Assembly: GCA_935421135.1 (NCBI GenBank)
Contig: OW285196.1
Span: 11,901,001-11,965,000, forward strand
Reading direction: 5' to 3'
Length of the DNA stretch: 64,000 bases
Source of the DNA: Bugulina stolonifera
Lineage: Eukaryota; Bryozoa; Gymnolaemata; Cheilostomatida; Bugulidae
The translations under genes and the position numbers were made by a program. The notes beneath the pieces are model-generated. The model was not told the DNA's origin. It searched no databases and saw only the letters and a list, made by a program, of their open reading frames with translations. Positions 34,201 to 46,300 of this stretch are shown piece by piece. Within the stretch, counting starts at the first letter, position 1, and the number at the start of each line of letters is the position of its first letter.

Positions 34201-37200
34201 GTTTCACTCAATGACGTGTGTTGATATATTTCAGTGAGACTGAATCAGATATATGGAACAAACTGATATCTAGAGTAACTACAAAGTATATCTACATCGG
34301 AAGAAATGTCATAAAGATGATGTGGCATGTTAGATTGGAGAGACTAGTCAGAGAGATTAATAATCTAGAAGCTTCTGTAGTTTCTGGTGCTTACAGAACT
34401 CTCACATCTGGAGAGGTAAGATAACTCTCACATCTGGAGAGGTAAGATAACTCTCACATCGAGAGAGGTAAGATAACTCTCATATCTGGAGAGGTAAGAA
34501 AGCTCTCAAGCCTATAAAAGTAATTATCAGTTATTATGGTTAATGCTTAAATATTATTTTATTATTGTTTAATGCCATTCACTGAGCAGGTTGTAGCAGA
34601 TTCTAGCTCTGGAACTTGTGTTCTCATATTTTTTATTTTCTTGCTTTCTAAAGGCGTCAAAAAGTTTAGGCCTACTTTTAAATCGTGAGATTTCAACAAC
34701 CGTGAGAGGATGTAAGGTATGCAATATGTCAAAGAGTATAACATCTATTACAGTGGACTAACGGATGCTTCCAATCTGGTCTATCAAATTACATGTTGAT
34801 GTACAAACATGGATATCACAGATCTAAGGAGGAATGTCTATTCTGTCATCATGTTAATGGACCTTTCGTAGCTACGACGGAGTTCATGAAACAGGTATGA
34901 ACTGCTTATCATAGCTGTATTTCATAAAACAGGTGTGAATCTGGACACCTACATGTAAGCTAGTTGTGTGTTACACAACGTACATGCCACATGCTGTCTA
35001 ATGAACTGATATTACAATTTGCACACTTTATCATTTTCTCAATTCCAGAATCGACTTCCACCAAAGAGCTCTGCTACAAGTTCGTTTGCTTTGTGGTTCC
35101 TCAAACTCAAAAAATTGGATAAGAATGTAGTTTCATGCCCGGATTCCATGTCGTTTGTGACGGATGAAAGTCAAATCAACACCACCAAACAGGACTGGCT
35201 AGAGTTAGCACAATCACTGCAGGTAAGTTTGGGTTTTCATCATTAGATGGCCTAAAACCTTGCTTCACACACTGCTAACTTGAATGATGTACTTCTAAGA
35301 CTATTTTATTAGCAAAATTTGTATCAAATTATGAATTTTGATGTGCAATTTCAAAACTAAGCTGCACAAGTATACAAAGCCACATCAACTAACATTTACT
35401 GCATTTGTCTGTCTCCAAGTTTCACAAGTACAAGCAATTACTTTGTTGTAGTGTCATTTGAAACCTGCTACTTCGCTATGCATTTGTTAACCAATTGCGA
35501 TCAGATTTAATGATGATAATATAGAATCTTTGGAATGACTCAAGACTTTGCCAATCAATTTAGGAGATTATTTTATTTCCATTGCGCTTTGATGTTTAGG
35601 TAGAAGTGATAAGTCTAAATGCTGGCACGGTGTTTGAGTTCAACTGTGATGAGGCAAAGACATTTTGTACAGGTAAAACTCGATCAAAAGGTTTCATTGT
35701 TTCGAGATGCTGTATGAAGGAACTGTTTGATGCCATCAGCTATGTGATGAAAATGTGTAGAGTAAGTTATATGAATATTGTACAATGTATTGTAGTGGTA
35801 AAATCTAACTCTAAACTCAGCCTCCCGACTACGTTGAACTTGTTATGAACATTTATTGCATAAACTTGTTTGTATAAACTTGTCTCTGTAGTAAACTATC
35901 ACTTATATACAGTGTACTTACATGTATAATGTGCATTACTAAGCAATTATGTCCTTTTTATACCCATGTAAAGAGGGCCGACCTCTAAGAATTTCTTGAT
36001 ATTCATTTTGTACATGAATTGGATAATTTTAAGCAGCTTTGTTGTACCCGACATGTTTCGGGTCAGCCTCGGGCTTCCTACGTCATCTTGTTGCGCAATT
36101 TCTGGATGACACTACGCCGGCCTTTTACAACACTACATCGGCCTTTTTACCCCCACTTCCTCCGGCAGTTCTTGTAGTATATAAAGCGCATTGTTTTTAT
36201 GTTCATTGTGTCAGTAGGTGCTTGGATCTCAATAAAGACACTTCTATAATACTTATACAGAGTCTTCACTTTGTAGTATTGGTCGTTCCAGTCGTCAAGG
36301 TCCTCGACCTTGCTTCCCGAACTTCCTGCTAGGTTGGAGCATACTCTTGCTCAGTATAGCAAACAAGCATTGACTCAGGACCACATGGGTCGTCTTGAGT
36401 AGTCATTGGACTACTAGTGTCTGTTGATCTTTCATGTAATGAGAAGATCTAGCACCACTCATAGGTTCTTCATTTTGGACAAGGGGTCGTCTTAGGACGA
36501 CATATAAAAACCCTCCAAAAACCATTACAGTATTATACTAAACTGAAATTATGTATCACAGTATCAAAGCTCTTGTTTGGAACTTTACAGATGACTACAC
36601 AACAGAGAGTGAGCTAGATTTTACTGCCAAACTTTTAGAACACAGTAATGTATATTTGGTCTATATATTATTTTAAAACCTTGCATGCACACACAGCAGC
36701 TTCGTCATATAATTATGTGAATGTACATGTATGTTGGATATATACACTGTATGTCTATGTATTTGGTGTGTATTTTGACAGCAAGGCTTGATATCTTATA
36801 TACATTGTAGTACCAACTTCATAATTTGCAGGAAGGTCACATGATGTGCCAACTAAATGCTGGTACATCTCTAGGAGCTGTAAAGTTTAACAACATCTTA
36901 CCCTGGGAGCCAATAGATGCTGACATTCTAATCCATCCCGATAACATCACAAATTTTGCTAAACTACGCCCCACTGTAGTCAAGAGAGGATATAGTTGGG
37001 TACGTTATACTGTAAAGTTCTTGTCCACACTTTTGTTGTTATGTGAGAGGGTCCGAGAGTAGTCTATCGGACCTTCTTCTTCACATGCACAGAGTGGAAG
37101 ATAAAAATACTAGTGCTAGCTACATGTGTTGCTTATTACTATGGCCTGTAGGCCAGAGTTATATACATGCAGTGAAAACTATCCAAATCAGCACCAAACT

Positions 37201-38068
37201 GCCCATTGCATACATGGGCAATATATTTATATGATTCACATGCATGAGCATATACATGTAATTTATATCTGGAAGTTTGACATCTTGGATAAATTCTCAA
37301 TATGTAATGTCAGTTTGTGTGCATTTTGATCTCAAATCTCACAGCATTCCATGTGCTAGTGATTTAGGAAACCTAGCTACCAACCAACCGACCTACCGAC
37401 TGACCGACCGACCAATCAACTGACCGATCGACTGATTGACCGACCGACTGACCAACCGACTGATTGACCGACCGACCGACTAAATCAACGACCAACCTGT
37501 GAAATAATATACAGTAGCATTAATTGATTAATTCCACATATTTTCTTAGGATATTCAAGGGAAGGGATATTTCACAATTCATTCACCTCACTGGATGGTG
37601 GAAGTATTTACTGATGTTATAAGAACTCCAGCAGCTGATGGGATAACACCAACCATGATTGAGTTTAATGGGAATTCTCTAGAAACAACGATAAACCCTG
37701 GATTATTTGGCAGAAATACGTGAGTAAGAGAAGGTGACTCCTTTACTATGCTTCAAATTGAATGTTTAATATTATTACAACATGATTGTATGATGAATCC
37801 CATTACACGGATCATGCAGAGCAAGTAACTGAGAAATATAATGCTCTATACAAAATGCAGTACACTCCTTTTCTGCAGGTATGGTAGTGAAATCTACCAA
37901 CACGCCCAACACTGGAGACATACTGGCACCAATAAGAAGGAGAGCATTTGGATACATTTCAATAATGCAGCTAAAAAATTCAGTAAATGTTCCAAACCTG
38001 GTCATCACTCATGTCTGGACCAGTTTAATCCTGATGGAAATCTTATGCTTGAAGAACCGACAGTTTAG
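31220..38068 (+). CDS. Gene B: FKRP/LicD-like type II membrane transferase, 626 aa
   Basis: Exons: 31220-31338, 32421-32601, 33133-33301, 33663-33888, 34235-34415, 34754-34894, 35049-35222, 35600-35761, 36832-36999, 37550-37719, 37879-38068 (1881 nt). All junctions are in phase; the exon 1 donor is GTTAGT, the weakest. The N-terminal anchor is hydrophobic (GAVALLVFASCTLLYHM, residues 8-24). Exons 4-7 encode the GT-A-like stem domain. Exon 8 has C-x6-C-x13-CC. Exon 9 has GTSLGAVKFNNILPWEPIDAD, with the LicD DxD. Closest to gene A (both have TNKKESIW and NNAAKKFSKC near the C-terminus). The introns are much shorter than in A; intron 8 holds a solo LTR (35791-36529) in sense orientation. Probable Golgi sugar-phosphate transferase; substrate unknown. 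Confidence 0.9.
31497..32205. repeat. Tandem duplication of about 350 bp in gene B intron 1
   Basis: Two adjacent copies (about 31497-31850 and 31856-32205) share almost every base, from GTGGGTGGGGTTTG to ACTTGGAGAAGTTGTGA-like ends. The 85-codon ORF in the first copy is closed by differences in the second, which argues against coding. Confidence 0.85.
34399..34510 (+). repeat. Splice-donor minisatellite, about 4 units (gene B intron 5)
   Basis: The 26-bp unit of gene A recurs here in the sense orientation of gene B: GGAGAGGTAAGATAACTC starting at the real exon 5 donor (34415/34416). Three of the downstream units keep a GTAAG. Confidence 0.85.
35791..36529 (+). repeat. Solo LTR, family A relative (739 bp), in gene B intron 8
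   Basis: TGTAGTGG...ACCATTACA with GTAT duplications on both sides (35787-35790, 36530-36533). A TATA-like TATATAAAG (near 36178) and CAATAAAGACAC (near 36230) lie on the plus strand, so it is in the sense direction of gene B and could impose a premature poly(A) site. Confidence 0.88.
37378..37487. repeat. ACCGACTG-type tetranucleotide array in gene B intron 9
   Basis: About 110 bp of ACCA/ACCG/ACTG tetramers with substitutions. No other function is visible. Confidence 0.9.
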
Positions 38069-39140
38069 ACAACTGCTGGTCAGGAACTTGCAAATATATA
38101 ACTTTCTAACGCCAGGAGGGAAAAAATACCTTTTACTCCAGGTTTTAGCAATCAATGCTACATGTATAATGCTGACCAAAAGCATTTATGCATTTCAATA
38201 CAGCATGTATCCAAGTGTACTGTGGGTTACAACATAGTGCTATCAAATGAACTATGGAAGTATATGCCCTTGTCTGAGGAAGGGGAACTCTGCCATTGTC
38301 TCATATTAGATATTTTAGCCACATAGCATAATATTTATTCTATTTAGTATTTAATTCACAGTTCACATTGCGTAACATATAATTCTATTCCCGCATTTAA
38401 CGTTGCGTACAGAATATTCTATATTGTGTTCAGCACTGTTAATACTCTTCTCGACAATATATCAATAGGTTTTTTTAATTATTCATAGTTTTACATTAAT
38501 TTTCATTTCCAAAGAAAATACCAGATGTATGTAAAAGCAAACTAGACCTTGTTTTTATACAATGCCCAAATCTTTCCATTAGTTTTAAGATTTCTTCTTG
38601 TCATATTCTTACATAGCTATTGTGAACATTGCTGTGGATGTCATAGTTACAACCACCGACAGCTTCAGCAATGTAGCAGACGGCTACCTAGCCTGCCTCA
38701 ACTTGTGTTTTACTGTCCTAAGTATTCAGCACCATTCCAGAATATTTTAGTGAGTATAATTGTATTTAATATAAGGATGTGTAGTGTATGAAGGTATAAT
38801 AGCAACTGTATAGTATAACAATTTGCACCCTTTTATAGTAAAAAGACAACGACCATGAACTTCGGTTACAGGAGACGACGAACCTCTCCTGCCAACGACC
38901 TAGAGGTTTTAGTCCCAAAGAAGGTTTTCTCTCTGCCAGATCGAACTATAATAATATCCAGCTCTAGGAGCTGTGGTGGCCCCTCGACTAGCTCTGCTAT
39001 TGGGCAGCCACGCTAAAGAATGGTGTTTGGCACCACTGATATTATTATTATTATTATTAAAACTACAAAAAGTCGTCCAAAAATTGCATAATTAATGATA
39101 TAATAGTTGTATATATATACAAGTTATCTATGATTATTTA
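38069..39140 (+). repeat. 3' flank of gene B, duplicated in inverted form downstream of gene D
   Basis: The sequence after the gene B stop can be followed, base block by base block, in reverse complement at about 57434 down to 56330. Shared landmarks include GGAAGGGGAACTCTGCCATTG-like words, ACAAGGTCTAGTTTGC and a GGTGGCCCCTCGACTAGC segment ending in ATT repeats. The last block looks like a dispersed repeat, with a distant relative near 39630. B and D therefore share 3' flanks although their coding parts are not the closest pair. Confidence 0.8.
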
Positions 39141-40321
39141 TGAATGAAAGGTTATACTACTGACTGACATTGAACTTGGATAATTGCGGACCAATTTGCT
39201 CTAGAGTCTAGGCTCCGTTAGTTGAAAAGAAACAATTGCCTCTCTTGTAGCTGAAGCTTTACAAGTGGTAAAGCTAAAGTGGCTCCGTCAATATCAATAT
39301 CTCCAAACTGAACACTGAGCTGAACTATTTGAACTATTTGAAACAGGCTTCTATGAAAAGAATTGTGCACTTTTGAACCAGTTCAAAACTTCCATAAATT
39401 GGCAAGCATGTTGCACAACATAAACCTGAAAAAAGACAACTCTGGTTTGACATTGCATACATGCACATGTAGTATACAGCAAGTGCATAATTATAGTATG
39501 CCACTTTTTATAACTATAAGTACAAGTACATGTAATGTAATATTTGCGCTAGTTACTCGGATCTTGCAGCAATGACGCAAGTTATCCGCAACGACTTGAG
39601 TTGAGTCACGCCAATAACCTTCCAGGCCCAGCTATTGGGCACCCACATTAAATAATTATGTTTGGCAATATCATTATGATTATCATTACTATTATTACGT
39701 CATTTTTACTTAGTTATTATCCAGCACACTCTTTTCATAACACTTTACTGTGTAATAAAATACATAGTACATAAATACATGTACATTGTACATGCAGTAG
39801 CATTATACAAACACTTCATCATGTAATACATAAGAAGTTAAGTTGAAAACAATGGGGGAGGAATTAAATAAATATAAATATACATGTACATTTATACAAC
39901 GTATATAATATACTTATACATTACGCAATTCTCGCTGTCTCTGGCAGCTTGAGAACTTTGGTTCAGTGGATTTCACACCTTTTAAATACGCTTTGCTGTA
40001 AATATACAGCATTGCTAAGGTGTTCTCCTAGGCATATCTCTGAGCAGCACTGATGAGGTGTTAAACACCGAAACAGTACACTGTATGCAGATTGAGTATA
40101 CATGTATATATATATTATATACATGTACATGTATATGGATGTACATGTAAGTAGCAATGTGAGTTTCTTCAGCCACTAGAGATCACTTGCTTTTTAAAAA
40201 TATACCTACACTGTATTATTAGAAATAAAAGTGCGTTACACCTGTCTTCTACCAACACTATTGTTACTTATGAGAGTCAAAGCAGCAAGCTATAATTTAA
40301 AAGTTGCTGAATTAGTAGTGT
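39141..40321. other. Tail-to-tail spacer between genes B and C
   Basis: No exon-like ORF or element ends were found. The region has ATG/CAT-rich palindromic AT stretches (TACATGTA words near 39780, 39880, 40110) and a repeat related to the 38970-39060 segment near 39630. The 3' UTRs of B and C must end here. Confidence 0.45.
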
Positions 40322-43300
40322 CTAAACTGTAGGTTCTTCCACCATAAGATTTCCATCAGGGATAAACTGGTCCAGACATGAGTGATGACCAGGTTTGGGA
40401 CATTTACTGAATGTTTTAGCTGTTTCACTGTAGAACTTTGCAGAATTCTGTGAGTTTTTGTCCGTATCTCTATGTCTCCAGTGCTCGGCATGTTGATACA
40501 TCTCATGGCCATAACTGCAGCAGGAAGTAAACTATCATTGGATACTTAGTCTCAAGTAACAATATTATGTTCAGGGTGCTTAATGATTGCCGTCAAAAAC
40601 ACGATGTTGGGATTACAGTTGTTTCTGTACCTAGTAAACTTTACCAGTACTCGCATAGCTTCTTTTTTCAAAAACTTGTAAAATGTAGATGGATGCAGGC
40701 AATTTCAGTTATCAAGCCATGGTATTTAGCAAACCCCTGTAGTATGGTTCTCGCATAACAGAGTAAAACACTTAATTTCCCTACGTCGTTCCACTATGGA
40801 GGCTGTCTCAATTTAGACGTAATGTGTAATTCTAAACAATTTACATGTATATGTATAACGTATGTAATAACTTCAATGTGTAGAAGGCGCACTCTGAGCC
40901 ATTTAATCCTTCTCTATACAAAGACTTACTAGGCTGTAACGGTATACACACAAAAACAAGGCCACATCAACAGACATTGCCGAACAGTCCGCCGAACTTT
41001 CACACAGAAAAAGCACAATGTTTTACGCGACAGCTGCCTATTGGCAACTATATCTCGCTTATATGCTCCATTGTACAATGTATATCACCACCACTATGTG
41101 GATGAATCATAGAGGTATGAAATGTTCAATCGTGCTAATCATGGCAAAGAGCCATTGGTCCATGCGCAGAGAGTTGTACAACTCGCACGTAAATGTATAG
41201 CAACTGTGCTATAAGTGCATATTTTTAACCTCACATAGAAATTAGTATTATTACCTATTTCGAGCTTCTAATCCTGGATTTGTAGAACTTTGTAGCAGTC
41301 TTCCATTAAACTCTATCAGCGTTGGAGTTATCCCATCAGCTTGAGGAGTTCTAAGAACATCTTGCTTAACCTCAACAAACCAAGAGCTAGCATGGATGGA
41401 GTAGAGTCCACGACCACTTGGCCTCTAAATAAAGTCATAATTGAAATGGAAATATCATACTCATGCAAGGGGACTTCATGGGCTCTCTGTTCTATTCTAT
41501 TACTGGGTTTCCATGGTTCGAACTCAGTGCAGTTTAAGCTCAGCTTGAGCCATGGGATGACTCATCTCATACTCATTTAGCTAGCTCAGTCAGTGAATAC
41601 TCTCAGAACGGAGTCATGGAAGCTGGCTATATGCCAGCGATTAGTGCAAGCTATTATTAGCTTATGGGATGGCTCAGTAGCACTGCCAACCACAGCTATA
41701 GTTAGGGCAAGCTGAAAGCCTTGCTTCTCATCCAAAGCATTGAGGAAAGTTTCGACTTTTGCTAGATTATATAGTCACTTTATGAACGCATGTTACAAAA
41801 TACACGTAGATAAAATGGTTGATTATAAAAAATTATTACAGGAATAATTTATCATAGATAATTATAATAAGCTATCACAGATTAACTGTTTTTACATACC
41901 CATTCATAGCCTTGCTTTTGAATCAAAAACTTCAGTTTCCCAAAAGCAGTGATGTTATGGTAATCTAAATGAAGATCAGCATCTACTGCCTCCCAGGGTA
42001 AAACATTGTTAAACTTAACAGCTCCTAGCAATGTTCCAGACTCCACTTCGCATGTAAGCTTTGCCTCCTACATACAGAAAGGGTATACATGAAAAATTTA
42101 TGTGTGACTCGGTATGTATCCATTTCATTTTGAAATGAGCACATCGTGTTCTGCCATTTGTAACAATGGCCTCCATGTTTTTACTGATATAGTAAATTGG
42201 GCACTGGATTATACTGTAATGTTTCGAGTGTACCTACATACGAGTGCCGATAGGACACTGGTATGGGAAGGGCTTGGAAGGTGGTAGAGGCCGACCAAGT
42301 AACCTTCTGCTCATTACATAAAAGAGTGAACAGTTATCAGGTGCTCTTATCATTGTGTATCTGACGTAGGCCGATGCCAAGACTCATTGAAGAGCTCAGG
42401 ACTGACGCAGGTCTTGTAGACTTTATACTCCAGAGGAGTGCAATAAAAGATCTGATATTCTAAGATCTTAAGCCTGACGCTAGATTCATATAGAAACCGG
42501 GATCGACCTAAGTCGTGGAAGTGGTGTAGAGATATACTTAAACAAAGATGGGGATGAACTCAAGCCGTAAAGATCTATGGATCCGTGGTGGAGTTACCCG
42601 CCTACAAGAGTAAGCCTCTATAGGTTTGAGTTAGGAGATGTTGCTTTATTAGAGCGCAATCAACAACTGATTTCATACAGAAAATGTGCTGTCTTATATA
42701 CTAGATCTAGATAAGGTATCAGGTCCGGAACTGATGCAACAGCCACAGAAAGGGTCGGCCTTGGCACAAAAAGTGCTTACAATAATCCAAAACATAAAGT
42801 ATATAAGTATGAGCTTATTCCAAGATATTGGTCTTGAAAAGTACATGGTAAAAGACTCTGTTTAATATAATCAGACAGGAGAAGATAATTGCTAACAATA
42901 TGTGGGAAACACCAAGTTGTAACTCCACTAGTCTGATTGACAGATAATAATAGTAAAGCACACGATAGGATAGCAGTTGATTACGATATAATGTAAGTAT
43001 GCATGTATAATATATGTGCAAGGTAAGACAATATGCATGAATGGATAATATGGATAAGTATGCAATGTCAATGTACATAAAGCGTAAGAATTCAGTCTAT
43101 GTCCAGGCAGGCTGTTTCACCACAATACAACTTCTGTGTCATAATGTAATGGTTTTTTGGTTTCTGGTATGGTCGTCTTACTCCTGACCCAAAATGAAGT
43201 GCCTATGAGTGGTGCTAGGTCTTCTCATTACATGAACGATTGATCGAAGTCAGTAGTCAAAGAACTACCAAAGACGGAAGCCCGATGGCCGACCCAAAAT

Positions 43301-46300
43301 AGGTCGGGCTATACAAAAGATGCTTAGAATCACCCAAATCATATACAAAATGAATATCAGGTAATTCTGAGAGGTCGGGCCTCTTTACATGGGTATAAAA
43401 AGCAGTACAATGTCCCAGTATGCTATATACAAGTATGTAGGTATCAAATGAATGGTTAGACATGCAATATAAGACAAGTATAAGTATAAGAACAGCTAAG
43501 TGCAAGAGAACAAGTGTTAGATGAGTAGTGCTGTGGCAACTACTAGGCACTTAGGGTGCTATAGGGTCCATCAGGGTGGCTGGAGTCGTATATACAAATG
43601 TCCTGAACCATCACAATACTTTGCATCTTACGTTATTTAATCAAAATTCTAGATTTACATGCAGTATCTGGAGGAAAGGTTGAAAGATTTAGAATTTCAA
43701 TTTCTGTTAAATGTGGCAAGTATTTTATGACACATTCTCAAAGAAAATCTTACAATTTTAAGCAGCATAGAAACGAGAAAAAATTTTGAAATATAGATGA
43801 ATTGAACCACAATGAATTACCATATGATTCTTTATTGATCATAAGAATACTTACCTTGCATACTTTCATCACAGCGTGTATCGTATCTGCCAGTATGTTT
43901 AAACAGCATCGAGGTACGAACAAACCTTTGGGCCTAAGAAATCCCTTGCAACTCTTATTTGCTTCAGCACAGTTGAAGTTGAAAACTTTTTTATTGAAGG
44001 AATGAACATGCTCAACCTGGATGTATACATCGTAAACTTGAGTTGCAAGATATACAATATATTTTAATGTTTTTCTTACTGACACTCAGGACACAGACCT
44101 ACTGACCACTAGTTATACACTGTAGGTACAAACTTTGCTATAGCATCTTCTAAGCGACCTAAATATGTAGAAGATGGCAACAGATGAAATTTCCTGCTTT
44201 ACAGAGAGATGATCGTCAATGAAAATGGTAAAATCCAAACCTAACTAGAAACCTCTTAGCAATTAAAAATAAAAAATTTATTGTAATTAGTTCGACTTCA
44301 TGATAACTCATTGATTATCTCTAAGTGGCTGAGACAACATAGACAATATGAGAAGGTGGGAATAATACCTCAAGTGCTCTAGTCAGTCCTAGCCAGTCTT
44401 CTTTGCTAATATTTACTTGACTCTCATCTGTCACAAACGACATGGAATCCGGGCATGAAACCACAGTCTTTTCTAAACCTTTGAGTTTGAGGAACCACAT
44501 CGCAAACGAACTAGTAGCAGACATATTTACTGGAAGAGTTTGCTGAAAATATATTATTCACTTATTTTAGAGACTCTGCATATTCAAGAATTACACAGAA
44601 ATTAACGTAGGAAGAGGGAGAGGTATAAAAAGTCTTAGTATGGTTATCGCACATCAGCAATGGGTATAGGGATCAAGTGTATAATATTTCAATGAGTCAG
44701 AGTTACTGATCGTAGTCTTTTTCACTTGCGAGAGCTTGGCTCATTTATACAGACACTAGCTGTGGTTGCTTACAGAAGAGAGTGAAACTAATATACACTC
44801 TATTACACTGTTACTGGCATCACAGGTCTGTAGGTATGTGAAATAATCCCTTCGGCTTACCTGTTTCACGAACTCTGTCTTAGCTACAAAAGGTCCATTA
44901 ACATGATGACAGAATAGACATTCCTCCTTAGATCTATGGTATCCATGTTTGTACATCAACATGTAATTTGATAGACCAGATTGGAAGCATCCGTTAGTCC
45001 ACTGTAACAGATAGTCAACTCACTGACGTGTTTACATCTTATAACTGTGTAAGGAATTCTATTCATTTAATAATCTTCCTATCACCAACGACAACTACAA
45101 AAGAATTATAATCCTAAACCACTACTGGCTGACTACTGAACAAGTTCAAAACTACATGCCATTGACATCTGCATGTATCTAACGACAAAAAATTTAGAGA
45201 TGTTGCTATAGGTAATGTATAACAATTCATCAATCGAGAGAAGTGTCGTTGAGCTCAAATTGAATTTAAACTTTAAGTTCAAAAATTCTTTGTTTCACTT
45301 TTTATTATATCTTATCAAGGCAGTTCAGTTCTCTAGGCATCTTGAAAATTATTCCCTTTACCGATATATGAGAGATATTATCGCCCCAGATGTGAGAGTT
45401 ATCTTACTTCTCTAGATGTCAGAGTTATCTTACCTATCCAGATGTGAGAGTTATCTTACCTCCCCAGATGTGAGAGTTCTGTAAGCACCAGAAATTACAG
45501 AAGCTTCTAGATTATTAATCTCTCTGACAAGTCTCTCCAATCTAACATGCCACATCATTTTTATAACATTTCTTCCGATGTAGACATACTTGGTAGTTAC
45601 TCTAGATATCAGTTTGTTCCATATATCTGGTTCAGCCTCACTAAAGGATGATGAAGTAATAGGGTACTTGTGTAAAGGGGAAAGTAAATCAGCACGTTTA
45701 GCTGAGCCTATGGTTGGGTTGATTTGTGGTAGAAATAGGATCACAATTTCAAAGTAGGCTAATATAATACAGAGTATAACGTTATTGCATATCTCAACTA
45801 TTATGCAGTAGTATTAGAGAAATCCAAATAATTAATTCAACAGCAAATCTACTAGTTTTACATTCTCCCAATGCTAAATAAATAGAAAAAACTGCAAATA
45901 CGCAACACATGTACATGTATGTTCTAAAATACTATTAATAAATAGTTGAATACACCTTTTCTTCATTTGAGTGAGGGTGGTATGTTTAAAGTTCTGTTCT
46001 TCTAACGTAAGATTATCTGGTACAGCAGCCACTACCCTCACACCTGGGTACAGTCTGTTTACATCGTGGAACATATCTGGTATATACTTGTAATATTTAC
46101 TGTCATACTTCACAAAGTTGAACACCATAGTGATCAGAGTGTGGAACTCTGGGACATCTGTACAGTTCGTCATTTCAAAGTGGCCTAAGAACAAAGAAAG
46201 ACTTTGCTTGCTCTCACAGGTAGAATATAGTTCATCCAATAATGCAGACACAATTTTGCTATTGACTCCAAAAAAATTTACAAAACTCTCTAAGCTATGC

